A stretch of 64,000 bases of DNA from Sympetrum striolatum (taxonomy: Eukaryota > Arthropoda > Insecta > Odonata > Libellulidae): positions 59,511,454-59,575,453 of the forward strand of contig OX388345.1 of NCBI GenBank assembly GCA_947579665.1, given 5' to 3'. Both the position numbers and the translations under genes were made by a program. The notes under the pieces were generated by a model. It was given only the letters and a program-made list of their open reading frames with translations. It ran no database searches and was not told the DNA's origin. Positions within the stretch are counted from its first letter, which is position 1. The number at the start of each line of letters is the position of its first letter. Below are positions 9,812-21,577 of this stretch, piece after piece.

Positions 9812-12800
9812 TACTGCCATGAAATTTATGCTTAGGAAGATCTTAGGAGTCAATACTCTTAACTTTATTCGTCAATTGCGTGAAACGGTAAAAGTTAAGT
9901 TTAGTTGAAAAAAATATTCGCCAATTTTGTTAGACGCTACATTTTTTCAAATTTCTTACAAAAACGATACATTTACTGGGAAAAAACCTAGAATTTATTT
10001 CAAAAATCATGTAAGTTTACTGCTGTTATTTTTATACAGGAAAAATTCCCCTGTTTTGTGAATTTTATTTCTGTTTTTGAATTCGTGGTGATTTGTACCC
10101 AGAAAAAGACGCAGATATTTCTTTGGAAGCACATCTGCTTACAAATTAATTAAAATGCACGCTTTTAGATTTTTGAACATTTTTCTATGAAATATAAAAT
10201 CTAATATAATATTAAAGATGATTTAACTGACAAATAACGTTAATGTTTGTCTTCGAATTTCTCATCTTGATCCTTTTCGTTCATTTACTTCAGTAGAGAT
10301 TAACTCAGTACTTCTCTTTAGGTCTTTCCTCATTGTGTTCTCTTGCAAACACATCCATATTTTGGAAGCCCCAAGCTCGTGAAGTCATGGGTAAACAATT
10401 TGTTTCATTTTTCAAAATATATTTTTAGAGTTATTTATAATTATTAACACCACTTTAGACCCTCATCCTTCATCCTGCCTTCAATCTTGACGTTTATTTC
10501 CTCTCATCTTCTCTTCTGGAAAGTGTTCTTTTCCCCATCTTTGCGAGGCAAAAATAGCCATCGTGCCTAGAAGTAATTCCTTCCTGTCAGCGTTGATTAA
10601 AATCTGCCCCAAAGCACGCAGGCGTAATTGGTTTGCGTCAATCGAGGCTTAGGATATGTAAAAATATTCAAGTGGAGGAAAAAGGAATGGGTTGTTTCCG
10701 TTGAAGGAAAATGGGAATTTACTTGAAATGCTCGTGTACCTGCGTTTTTGAGAGGTAATTTAAGAAGTTCTCGCTTGGATCCTTAACATCATAGGTGTTG
10801 TGGATGGACTATATTGTATTTCAGTCAATTTGGAAGGGATGAAAACATTAGCTAAGAAGTGACTAGAGTAAGGAACCATCTTCCGTAAGAAAAAGGATAT
10901 TTGGTTATATCTTTCAGAAGATAAAGTATGTCATGCCTAAAACACATTTTATAAATTATGATTCAAGGGTTAAATGTGAAGAGAATTATGAATTAACTGT
11001 AATATATTTGTACTACTATTGTGCAAAAATAATTTTTTGAATAAAAAAAATATTCTCTAATCATTGTCTTGCTTTCAAGAGTTTGTTGAAAATCGGTATC
11101 ATTATTATTCATCTATTATTTATCGAATGAGGAACGACTAATTACGCATATCTAATGGGAAATGTATGTGCTTTTATTCTTCCATAAAAGTTGGTTTTTA
11201 ATTTCTAGCGCTCATAACTAATATTTGAAAGAGTTACATTTATAAAATTGTCAAACTAAGTCCATTATTAGTCGACGGAGATTAACCAGGGTTGATATAT
11301 ATGAGCAACCAAATTGACTGTTTACCTGCTTGTATATGGTACTTGGCCTGCTCATTGATAAATCTATTCCATGTTCCCTAATAAAACATTAAATATCTCA
11401 TATCATCTCTTTATTAAGCATTGTATTTCATTCAAGCTTCCTTTTCTGTCTAAAATCCAAATAATAATCTCAGATTTCCCTCTTCTCAGTTAAAACCAAG
11501 AATTGAATTGTGTGAGTCTATATCTATAAATTCAGACAACCGGGCTATCCTCGTATGCCTCAGAATTATGTATGCTAATTAAACCGCATACATCGCGATT
11601 TATATCCATATTATATCTATATATTTAGGCAGTGGGGCTTAAAATCTTTCCTGAACGCAAGAAATTTTATCTTGTTCGATAAATTTGAATTTATGTACGT
11701 GTTAGCGAGAAAAAGTATGCATTAATATCTTTAAAAAAATATGTACGCGTATACATAATTACGGCATTATCATCTCAAAATATTTTTTTATAAATAGAAT
11801 ATTCTCATTACTACGAATAAGGATCGTAGTAATGACTACGATTGCCGAAGAAAGTTTTCGGTTCATTTAAACTCTAATGGTACCGCATAAAATTGTATGA
11901 TTCTGTTCAGATTTTTCTATGCAAATATTATTCTCTTAGAGTTGCTTCCCAGAAAAAATATTACAAAGTCAACAGAGATGACGCCATTGAGTTGAGTTAC
12001 GCAGGTTTCATTTCATCACGTACGCAGTATTGATACGAGCTTCATTGTCTTAATTTGAAAATGAAATTACATTATGTATAGTTACCACTCTGCTGGGTGC
12101 TTCCGTATGAGGTATTTCACACTTTTTAATGAGGATCCTTCTCCAAATTAAAAGGTACTTTCTCCTAATTTTTGCAATTTATAATATTTCAGTGGAGAAG
12201 ATGTGAATGCATGTCATCTATTGCCATACAAATTGATTCATATGTAGATGATGTTATAAATAGATTTTTAGTGACGTAATAGCCTCTGATTAATTAGCTA
12301 GCTTATGTCAACTCTCTATCAATTATTTCAATATATTTGTATTTTGATGATTGTAATACTCCAAACATTTAACAGCTTCTCTATTGCAAAATATTCCACG
12401 GTATAAAAATAAAGAGTTTTGAATGGAGAAAGTTTTCCGGCTACATCTGTCAGCAAAGCGTAAACAATGAAATGGCTTTAATACGATGGTAATATTAATA
12501 TTATATTATTTTGTGGAGTTTAAAAAATAATCCTCGCTTCAAGCAAACATAAAATTTCTGTCAGAAGAAACAATAAGTTGTTAGATTAACATTTTTAATG
12601 TGTCTGAAAGGCAATGTAAATGCAATTATTTTCTGCAACCTGTGCAATGCTTACCCTTTTAATAAATAAAAATTGTCTTCATCTACGATTTTCTTTAGAA
12701 AGAACCTCTTTTCAAATTTAGTCTATCAAATCACACGCTGTATTTAACAAATGTTTTACGATAGCATAACAAGCTGTAACTAAATTCTTGAGAAAAATAT

Positions 12801-13616
12801 CTGCTGATATAGTTTTATACATCCCACAGATGAAAATTATTATGAGATTTCGGTAGAATATAATACGAATTTTTACTGTTAAGCAAATTTCATTCAGCTG
12901 ATATCCGATTTGATCAATATTCGATTAGATGAAGTACATCTACATTATCAATCGTTAATTCCAAACTATTTAATTAAAATTGTATATAATATAAATGAAT
13001 GTTACATTGTGAGTTATCTCAGCATTTTTCTAACATGAAAATTTCAAAATTTTTCTCGTCTTTTGATTTTCAGAAATTCCTAAATTTAATTACCGCCCCT
13101 CGTTAGTGATAATAGATATTTTTCCTGCAACTACGGAGAGGCATTAATTACATTTAGCCGTAAAGAAAAATTTGAATTGTAAATGGTTTCATAACGAGCA
13201 GCCAACTCAAACGAAGAAAAATGAGTACATTTAGGGCCTTGATCATGAAGCGTCTATCTTTGGTGAGTTTCAAATACATTGAACGTTGCGCTCGTTTTGC
13301 CCGACTGCTCAGGAGGTTAGTTATCTCACTCGTAATTTCTTCGTCTCTTCCTGTCAACTTCGTTTGCCTTAATTAATGAATTCCGTTGATTTCTAATAAT
13401 AGCGTAGGAAACACCCCCGCCTATTTAACGATTCCAAGGCCGGAGCCATTCATTATTCCTGCTTATCATATGGAGCGACCCGAAAACCCCTCTGGAAATG
13501 TGAATAAATAATGTCTATTTAACTCGAATCTTACCAAGTTTAAATGGTTGTGGTCGTTACATAAAAGCGGTAATATGTATTGCCAGCAGAGTAAAATGAA
13601 AATGATCATTTTCTGA
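9812..13616. other. Unique AT-rich sequence, no gene seen
   Basis: No recognisable coding frame or repeat. At 10321-10389 a short open stretch lies between a good acceptor (TTCTCTTTAG) and a weak donor, but two frames are open at once and nothing supports expression. At 10570-10640 there is a more G+C-balanced unique stretch. Confidence 0.45.
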
Positions 13617-14033
13617 TTTCCTTTGTTTGATAATATGGCTGATTTTTCATGCTCATTGAGAAAAAATCAGTCTGGTAAAATTTAAGATAGATGGTAAAAC
13701 GTTTTCCTTAAAAATAAGGCGAAAGACAATAGTGTCAGACAAACACTTATACTTTGTGGTTATATTGTACAATGCAATAGCTTCATAGTATTTGTTGTAT
13801 TAATAGTTTTACAATGTAGTTCTGTTTTCCTTTTGTTTGATGATTTAACTGATTTTATAAAGTTCATTGAGGGATAATTTCATTTTAGGAAAATTTATAG
13901 GGTGGTAAGACGTTTACCGTAAAACACGGTGAAAGACATCAGTATCAGACAAAGGCTGATACTCTGTGATTATATTGTAAAATTCAATTGCTTAATAGTA
14001 GTTGTTGTATTAATAGTTCTACAATGTAGTTCA
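13617..14033 (+). repeat. Diverged tandem duplication, about 210-bp unit x2
   Basis: Unit 1 (13617-13824) and unit 2 (13825-14033) match in order and orientation along their whole length. Shared landmarks include GGTGAAAGACA/GGCGAAAGACA, GTTGTATTAATAGTT and ACAATGTAGTTC. By eye about three quarters of bases agree, so the duplication is old. No coding potential and no transposon ends were seen. Confidence 0.75.
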
Positions 14034-16381
14034 ATTATGTTTGGTGTCGGTCTTGATTTGGTTTATCTTACTTATTGATTTTGAAATAAGCAATATGGGC
14101 TTTCTTTGGAAAGGGTTTTCCTTATTATTACTCTATTAATAATGAAAGAATTTATTGGATGAATTTCAGATTTCTCCGTGGGAATTAATTGTAGAAAATA
14201 TGTGAATTTAACTCACAATGTAACCATAATATTGGTTTTTGTGTTGTTGGCAGCTTCATATTTTTACTTTATTTTACTAAATATTTAGAACGAAAACAAT
14301 ATATTACATTAAGATTATTTTATTTCACCGCAATATTTAAAATAACTTATGTTTTTAAGCGTAAAATTTTTACCGGTTTATTATCAATTTGTGGTGTCTA
14401 ATTGATAGGCTTTTTTTGGAAAGTTCTAATTAATCTCGAGTTCATGTGTAGTGCTTGGTAAGTCTAGTTTGATGTAAGGGTTATCAGATATCATTCCGAT
14501 ATTATTCCATAGTTTTCCGTTATATCCAGATAAGGAGCCTCTATTTTCTGTGTCGCCACCTTTTCAACTTTCATATCTTTCCGAATCTCTCTCCTCAGAA
14601 AAAATTTCCAAGGTCTTCTGTTTCAGCTATATCACCCAATCCCTGGTGTCGTATCCGTCTCTAATTCACTTCACCATACACCTAGCATCAACCTCCTTCT
14701 CTCTTTTTCCTTTTGGTGGCTCGACGGGCGCATACTGCCCTCGACGCTTTGCCTGTCAGCCGCTTTTCACCCTGAGAAATTACCACCTTCAACGAAGACA
14801 TGCCCAATATCTCCTCCTCTCTCTCTTTTATACAATTCCTTAACCTTTGCGGAACTCTTTCTCACTGTGTATTCCACTCCTCTCCTTTCTCCGTATCACT
14901 CACACTGCAATTCGTTTGGTAGCATGTTCAATTTAATTTCAGACCGTCTACCTAAGATATTTTAGTAATGAGATTAAATCTTTACCTCTTTTGCCATTGC
15001 CTTATTTTCCTTCAACGATTGAATTGGTTGACGATAAATCAATAAAACTCAAGAGTTAGCGAACCTCATATTACAGTTTTGAATCTCAAATCAATCTGAC
15101 TTTAATTGTTTATGTTAGTTTTGGGGAACATTTTTAGAATGAACGATCAATGAATGAATCATTCAAAATGAATGAACAATCTACGAGTAAAATTTATCGA
15201 TTTCAAATGAAATGACTGATCTGATTTTTCCTTTCCTAGATTTCTATTGTACGAAAAATGAGTGTAATATTATCACTTAAAGTAAATGTATAACATAGCA
15301 GTTTAATGCGGTGGGAGACGATGTCTCCGTGGTGGTAATATTTGAATGTAACCAATTTTCACGGAGAGTCATTCCATTTTCAAAAAGGCCTTTTTAACTA
15401 TGCGATCTTTGTGTCCATTTCTTACTAGTCCATTTGTGTTACTCTTTGTTATTGCTTTTCAAAACCAGGCATGAACTGAAATCTGTTCAAATGTTAGCTG
15501 AACTCCAAATGGATGTTTCTACCAAATTCATTTTTATATCTGTCGTTTTAAGATTTCATCAACTTTTTTCCAAGATCAGTTATTTCCCAGTCAGTTTAAT
15601 CATCTGCGAACAACGTGATCATAAAGGGTATATTTGGCTTTTACATCTGCTTTAAGGTATAATTTTTCTCTTTCTCGCTTTGTGTTCTCCCCAGCATTTT
15701 TACCAACATAGGCGTTTAAATACAGTTTTTATCTTAAGCTTTGTCGTTCCAGTTTCTTTGGTATCAGTTTCTTCTTCAGTTCTCTTCATATTCAACTCAA
15801 TTTTATTTCTCGCTTATCTCCCTTCTTTAGAAACTTCTGAATTTTTCTTGTTCTTACCTCTCAGAACATTTCCCTCCGTACTTTATACATCTTTCTCAGT
15901 TTACGACTCATGTTCTGTTTTACTCATTCTTCTCTTCCACTGATAACAGCATTTCTTATTGGCATTTCTCCTCCCTCTTTGTATGTTTCCATTATAGCGC
16001 ATTGTTCTGAATAACTATGGACCTCTTTCCTGCTACAGCTTTATGGTATGGTTTCATATAGAGCTCTAATTTTGTTCTTTTGACGCCATGATTATGGTCT
16101 TTAAGGGGTTTTACTATATTTTTTGAAGTTGTCATTGCTCTTTACAAATAAATATGACTTTTTTATGTACTCCTTGTATTCTGAAAGTTATGGAAATATC
16201 ATCGTAATAGTATTTGAAAATTTTCGTCGAATTTCAGGCTTTCTCACTTGTGATATCTAGTGTAATGTCTAAAGTATATTTTTCTGTTACCCTGTATACG
16301 ATGACTTACTCTGTATCGTCCTAAATACTAACTGAAGTGTCCGTTGATTTTCAATTCTCAATTGGCAAAATAGAAGTGGGA
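14034..16381. other. Unique sequence with pyrimidine-rich tracts, no gene seen
   Basis: The region at 14540-14930 and again 15660-15960 is rich in C and T. Open frames there (for example 14550-14843 and 15680-15943) translate to Ser/Leu/Phe-rich peptides expected from such tracts. No family motif was recognised. Confidence 0.45.
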
Positions 16382-16480
16382 ATACATTTAGCAGACCTAT
16401 TAGTACAGACAAGAATGCAACCTATTATTACAGACAATAATGTTAATCAATGTTTAGTGAATGCTTAAGTACCTAAAAAA

Positions 16481-17860
16481 TTGAAGACTGCAATTGTTCT
16501 TCCTGTCCATAAGGGGGGTTCATATTATGATACAGATAATTATAGACCCATCTCTATATTACCATCCCTTCATAAGGTCTTGGAGAGACATATGGCAAAT
16601 TCATTGTCTGTTTTTATGGAAAAGCATAGTATCATATCTAGAAATCAATTCGCTTTCCAAAAATCCAAAGGAACCAAAATGGCATTAGAGAAATTATCTG
16701 AAACAGTTAAAAATGCCTTGGATTGTAGATTATCTGTAATTTTACTTTTCATAGATTTAAAAAAGGCCTTTGATACTGTTAACCATGATATACTTTTAGA
16801 TAAACTAAATTCAATTGGTATAAGGGGAATCACTTATGAGTGGTTTAAAAACTACCTGATGGATAGAAGCATAAGAATTAAAATTCATGATCATGTAAGT
16901 GAGCCTTCTCCCATATCAATGGGTGTACCTCAGGGCTCAATTCTTGGACCCATATTGTTTTTAATATATATAAATGATATATTTCATGTTGTAAACAATT
17001 CTACTCTGTTGTTATATGCTGATGACGCTTTGCTAATTACAGTGCACAAGAACTTTGATACTGCACATGAGAGGTTGGAGAATGATTTTAAGAATATTTT
17101 ATTTTGGGCCCATGACAATAAACTAGTTGTTAATCAAAAGAAATCAAAAGTAATGCATATCATACCGAAGATAAATTATAAAAGATGTGTTAACATTCCA
17201 ATTCATTCTCATGAATGCTTACATAATTATACTCGAATGTGCACATGCCCTTATCTTGAACAGGTAGAGAAATACAAATATTTGGGAGTAATTATAGATG
17301 ATTCTTTTAAATTTTCACATCATCTTATTGTCTTAAATAGTAGACTAAGACGAATTCTACATCAAGTTCATTATATAAATCAGCTCCTCTCTTACGATGC
17401 TTTCAAATTAATATATCATGGATTAGTAGAAAACCTGTTGAGGTATGGTATAACTATTTGGGGTAATGGAAATAGCACTCTCCATAGGTTAATTATGAAA
17501 AAACAAAATAAGTTTATAAAAATGTTATTTAACAAAAAATGTAAAGATCAGGGAAATGTTCAAATGATGTTTAATTCTATTGGTGAATTACAACTTGAAA
17601 AACTTGTCACTTATACTATAATTGTGGACAATTATTTCTCTAATGTGTATAAAAATGAACGTGTTTGTAATTTTCCTCAGAATTTGAGGAAAACTGAACC
17701 ATATTCTGTACCTACTTTTTCTACCACATACGGTAGTAATAGTTTTAAAGTTCCGGTCCCTAAAAAATTTAATTCGTTACCCAAGGATCTTAATGCACTG
17801 AACACAATTAGCGAGGTTAAGAAAAAAGTTAAAGAATGGTTGCTTCAAGAGTCTTTGTAA
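16481..17860 (+). CDS. LINE reverse transcriptase, partial ORF2 (459 codons)
   Basis: This frame encodes RNA-directed DNA polymerase of a non-LTR retrotransposon, which copies element RNA at a nicked chromosomal target. Residues 20-25 are NYRPIS (RT motif 1). FIDLKKAFD near 90-98 supplies the first catalytic Asp, GVPQGSILGP is at 148-157, and YADD at 179-182 is the catalytic box. KYKYLGVIID at 264-273 and YGITIWG at 322-328 are the thumb-side motifs of Jockey/CR1-type enzymes. KKFNSLPKDL near the end is the C-terminal signature. All catalytic residues look intact. The annotated start is a TTG and is not a true start: the same frame continues upstream past an in-frame stop at 16466-16468, and the endonuclease is missing. 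The exact clade is uncertain. Confidence 0.9.
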   Translation: MKTAIVLPVHKGGSYYDTDNYRPISILPSLHKVLERHMANSLSVFMEKHSIISRNQFAFQKSKGTKMALEKLSETVKNALDCRLSVILLFIDLKKAFDTVNHDILLDKLNSIGIRGITYEWFKNYLMDRSIRIKIHDHVSEPSPISMGVPQGSILGPILFLIYINDIFHVVNNSTLLLYADDALLITVHKNFDTAHERLENDFKNILFWAHDNKLVVNQKKSKVMHIIPKINYKRCVNIPIHSHECLHNYTRMCTCPYLEQVEKYKYLGVIIDDSFKFSHHLIVLNSRLRRILHQVHYINQLLSYDAFKLIYHGLVENLLRYGITIWGNGNSTLHRLIMKKQNKFIKMLFNKKCKDQGNVQMMFNSIGELQLEKLVTYTIIVDNYFSNVYKNERVCNFPQNLRKTEPYSVPTFSTTYGSNSFKVPVPKKFNSLPKDLNALNTISEVKKKVKEWLLQESL

Positions 17861-17907
17861 GATTGACGTTAGTGTTAAAATAGTACCACTAAGCTGTAAA
17901 TTAGGAA

Positions 17908-17937
17908 CCTGCTGACAAGCATTTGATGCTTAGCAGG
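17908..17937 (+). other. 3' UTR hairpin of LINE
   Basis: Two stacked complementary blocks, CCTGCT with AGCAGG and AAGCAT with ATGCTT, form a stem with a short loop just after the RT stop codon. Some LINE proteins recognise a 3' stem-loop in their RNA, and a role here is inferred only. Confidence 0.5.
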
Positions 17938-18524
17938 ACTGAGTTGGTTTTATCTTTATTTCTTGCTATGAACAAATATGAATTATGTGATTATTTTGGT
18001 TGTTTTTTTACTTCTTAAGAAGATTTCAATTTTTGTAAGCCTATCAAAGGCAGGATTTAAAAGTTTTTTTTGTCACTTTTTTGTTTCACTTTTCAAATTA
18101 AAATTTTGTAAAAATGTTTGTACATGCATGTAACGAAATAAAGTAATTATTATTATTATTAAAAATCTCCCATTTTAGCTCAGTTCAAATGGATATCGAA
18201 AATGGAAAATTTTAATCTTTTTTCTTAAATCGAAGTTCATATAGTTTGGATCCGAAGTAATAATTGGCGATATAATACCCCGTATACATATATATCAGGA
18301 ACTGTTTCTCACTCGTAGCATTAGTGCTTTGAATTTATATGAAGTCAATTTATTGTGTGATTGCTTCTAGTGTAGTATAGCCTATTTGATACCACTCAGA
18401 AAGCAATAACAAAGGTAGCAAAGTAAAAGTGATTGCAATAATGGATTATTTAGATAAATTTTGATGTACTGGGCTTACAGCTGATTCAGTGTAACTCTCC
18501 CAACTGGCCAGCGAAAAAATAGAG

Positions 18525-18827
18525 TCAATGTGTGGGCGTTTTTCCGTATTGTGGGTTATTCTCCGTATACTTTCAGTCGAGGAGTTTTTTCCCACAACCC
18601 AAATCTTTTACGTATAATTTATATGTACTTAGCATTAGTATGAAACTGTGTATGTTGTTGTTTTTAGAATTGTATACTTCTTTTTTGCCTATCTTGTTAG
18701 TCGTAAGTTAATTTTAGGTTATAATTTTGAATTTATTGCATAAATATTATATAATATCTGTAAAGGTTGGGTGATAGAGATGACTTACCGGCCTAACCCG
18801 GCCAAAAGGGTTAAATAAATAAATATA
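18525..18827 (+). mobile_element. LINE 3' UTR remnant, family B
   Basis: Two blocks identify the family: the opening GTGTGGGCGTTTTTCC plus TTTTTTCCCACA, and the closing GGCCTAACCCGG..AAGGGTTAAATAAAT. Both recur in inverted orientation at 39636-39850. The end is a four-base AAAT-type tail. There is no coding sequence, so it is a severely 5'-truncated copy. Its 3' UTR does not resemble that of the 16.4-kb LINE. Confidence 0.65.
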
Positions 18828-18940
18828 TTGAGTGATTTCCTACATTGTAAGATAGCCTATTTGATACCGTTCTTGGAACAATAAAAAGTAACGAAGCATA
18901 AATGGTTGCAATAAATAATGATATTGGCAAATTTGAATAG

Positions 18941-19028
18941 GAAAGGGTTAAAAGATCATTGCGGATAAGGGCGTGCACCCAGGAAAAATCCCTAGGGAAA
19001 ACGGACTTAATAAAAAGTCCGTTTTTTT
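18941..19028 (+). mobile_element. Core-less copy of the tRNA-bearing foldback element
   Basis: The sequence starts like the leader of the 50.1-kb element: AAGGGCGTGCACCCAGG and AAAAATCCC, then AAAACGGACTT. It then jumps straight to the opposite arm, AAGTCCGTTTTTTT, so the tRNA-like core is missing and the two arms form a small hairpin. An 11-bp imperfect direct repeat (AATTTGAATAG at 18930-18940, AATTTTAATAG at 19029-19039) brackets it, matching a target duplication with one mismatch. Confidence 0.65.
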
Positions 19029-19100
19029 AATTTTAATAGACTGGAATTATAGCTGATTCAGTGTACCTCTTTCAACTGGCCATTCCATAGTGAAATAGAG

Positions 19101-21400
19101 CTAGAGAAGATAATTTTTAATAAACCTATGAAGTCGTATTTTCAAGTACGGATGCCCGCTTTCCGAAGCCTCTATCGGATATCACTTTTATCCTCGTATT
19201 TCCTTTCCGTGGCCGCAGTTTCCCCTCACGTTCTTCCTCGTCAGCCCGTTGGACTCTTGCGTCGACAACGGAAGTGAGTGATCACCTGGGTGCGCGCTGG
19301 TGCGAGTTTCATTCGATAACTGCGAACTACACGGAATGTTGAGCAGAAGCTGAAAACGTCACGCGTGTGTCCTTTGTGCACCGCTCGCTCCGAAATTCCT
19401 CTTGTAAAACGTAAAAACGAAGAGCGGTTGCGAGGGAATGCTCTTTTTTAAGATTCTTTTCATTTTTTGCTTATTTATTCGCTGCCCCGGTGGAAAAAGC
19501 GTTGCACTGGTGGGGAATTTTATGCCTCTTCTCTGTGTGGATGATACGAGCGTGTCACGCAGGTGTTAGATTCAGCGGAAGAAAGATGTGTCGTGCGATG
19601 TGCGAGAGACCGGTTATCTCGGCAGTTTGGGAGTAATAGTCACCCGCTAGATGGAGCTGCAACATTTTAATTACTCGGAAACGTTTAGATAGCGAAGGGA
19701 TTTTTTTCCCTCGGGAGCGGTCAAGCTGCGTCTGATACGGGAAAACTCTCCATGTACGCTTTTCTCTGTTCCTTGAATTATAAACTGCTTCCTGAGAGCC
19801 TTCTCCCTTTATATTAAAATGTTTCTGTATGATATTGGTCCAAATATATGGATTATTTTTACCGTGTTTACCTTTAATCATTGTCAGGGTTATCGTGTAA
19901 CAAAACTTTTCTCATTGCTGATGTGTTCCTTGATTTACTTGCAATCATAAAAAGTAAATACGTTGATATATTCAGCGATAGTTGGTTTAATTTCATTATA
20001 GAAGGATCTTTACTATCAAAACTTGCACAAAATCCACCAGAAAGTGCAAACGTTAAATAATTGTAATTTTTTAATAATTAATAATAGAGCTCTAAATGAA
20101 ACCTTATCACTCGTTATATAATTGTACTTTTCTACTAAAAATAGTTATAATTTAAATTTTCTTGTGTATTTTGTAAACATTTTGATAGTAAAGATTCTTC
20201 TAAATAAGTTACCAATTTCAGATATACTGGGTAGTGTTAGCGGCAAAATATTATTACAAGGGTACATATTGAGCATTGTGAGGATTAACAATAAATATTG
20301 TGTTTCAATATATTTATAGGATATCGAAGACATAGAGGTATCGAAGTGCAGGGACAGTTCTCTCTTTAAATAAAACAGGCATGTCTGAATGGTAAACCTT
20401 TCATACTGCCCCACAATATTGATTTATATTCATTCTTACACCTCGCTATAATTATGTCTTTTCTTTAGGAATGTTATTAAAGTATTAATCTAAGGATTAT
20501 TTTCAAAAGTTTTATCATCTTGCTACCCATGGGCCAGGAAGTTTTTTCAATAGTGATCAGCTGGATGTTCCCTATTCTTATCACTCAAAAGTAGCCCTCG
20601 AAATAAAATTTTTTACCCTCAAACGTATGAATTTCTGATTTTTGAATTCGTCCCTATCATTTTTGGAGAGAATCAATTAAGTTCCCACGAGTTTTGATAA
20701 TTGTAATTACATTATGGTACAGTATACCTCGGTATCTCGGTGATGTTAGTCTATCGCGATGAAAATATACAGGGGAATTAATATAAATTATCCCACCGAT
20801 CCAACGAATTCTTGGCCAACCCTTTTATTTTCTTCGCCCTCACACATGAAGAATTAAGGAGGAAATGGCTGAGAGCTTCTCGGCCAATTTTTACATGTGA
20901 TGGCAATAACCACATCCGAAATAAGGGAAAATGAAAGAACCCATTGTGCTGTAGCAGTCCAATAAAAAGCTCAAGAGTCGTCATCGCCTCTTTTTTACAC
21001 CGCCTTTTTCATCAGCCCGTGGAAGTGTCGTTCACGGCGGCTGCGTGGTGTCTTGGGCGGGTGCGTCTGCGAGCCCTCGGGGACACCACTCGAGGCAGAG
21101 ACTGGTGACTCAGCACTCCTCCGCTAACCCCAAGATGTCTCGCCTCCACCCACCCCATCGTGTTTTATTTTAACATTGCCCTTTCATTCATTCTCAAGCC
21201 GCGTTTACGAGCAGTAAAAGGAGGACCGATCTCCCGTTGAGTTGCTTCCTTTCCTTCGCCACCCTCCTCGTTTCACTTATCCTTTGAGATATCTCGAAAG
21301 GAAGCTTTGGGTAGATATTCCGCCTAAACAGAGACATGTAATCGATCAAAACGGCTGTATGATATAGTATGTACTGCACCGCAGGAAATTATACGAATGA
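19101..21400. other. Unique sequence with GC-richer islands, no gene seen
   Basis: Islands of higher G+C lie at about 19140-19560 and 20960-21270. No open frame there has a recognisable motif or good splice boundaries. The remainder is AT-rich and featureless. Confidence 0.4.
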
Positions 21401-21577
21401 CCATGGTTTCGCAGCAAGTCTGCATCTTCAGGTGACAAAAAGTTAAAAGATCCATATGTGTAGTGAACCAAACAAAGATTTTTAATTTTGGTTACTTAAT
21501 GAATTTTCTTTATTTGGCTCCCAATATATTTAGGATGTTTAAAATTTGTCGTCACCTGAATATGTAGACTTGCTACG
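21401..21577 (+). mobile_element. Foldback element with CATCTTCAGGTGA core, copy 1
   Basis: Left arm 21409-21436 (CGCAGCAAGTCTGCATCTTC then AGGTGAC) is the reverse complement, with few mismatches, of 21551-21577. The left end shows ACCATGGTTTCG followed by CATCTTCAGGTGA. That motif order recurs at 41.65, 47.0 and 61.2 kb. No coding capacity. The mobilisation mechanism is unknown. Confidence 0.55.

Larger units (their letters stand above)
16382..18160 (+). mobile_element. 5'-truncated non-LTR retrotransposon (Jockey/CR1-like LINE)
   Basis: The element keeps the reverse-transcriptase half of ORF2, a 3' UTR of about 280 bp, AATAAA at 18137-18142 and an ATT-repeat tail to about 18160. In the 3' UTR a hairpin (CCTGCT..AGCAGG with AAGCAT..ATGCTT inside, 17908-17937) may be a template-recognition structure. 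Coding homology continues in frame upstream of 16481 to about 16382. That stretch holds an imperfect tandem repeat of about 24 bp (16394-16441) and an in-frame TAA at 16466-16468. The apurinic endonuclease domain and any ORF1 are absent, so the copy is dead on arrival. The 5' breakpoint and a target duplication could not be placed. Confidence 0.85.
18353..19100 (+). repeat. Diverged tandem duplication with nested insertions
   Basis: Copy 1 is 18353-18524 and copy 2 is 18828-19100. Shared blocks are TAGCCTATTTGATACC, then AGTAAAAGTG/AGCATAAATGG with TTGCAATAA, then GCTGATTCAGTGTA and CAACTGGCCA. A LINE 3' end (18525-18827) lies exactly between the copies. Copy 2 is further split by a short foldback insertion (18941-19028). 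The order of events can be read from this: duplication, then two insertions, or LINE insertion at the junction and later SINE-like insertion. Confidence 0.75.

Noticed and set aside
10321..10389. Possible internal exon after TTCTCTTTAG
   Set aside because: The donor is weak, the stretch is short, and two reading frames are equally open.
15430..15960. Possible minus-strand reverse transcriptase (KKGDK and LFADD strings)
   Set aside because: The two strings are too close together for an RT, lie in different frames, and the sequence between them does not fit RT motifs.
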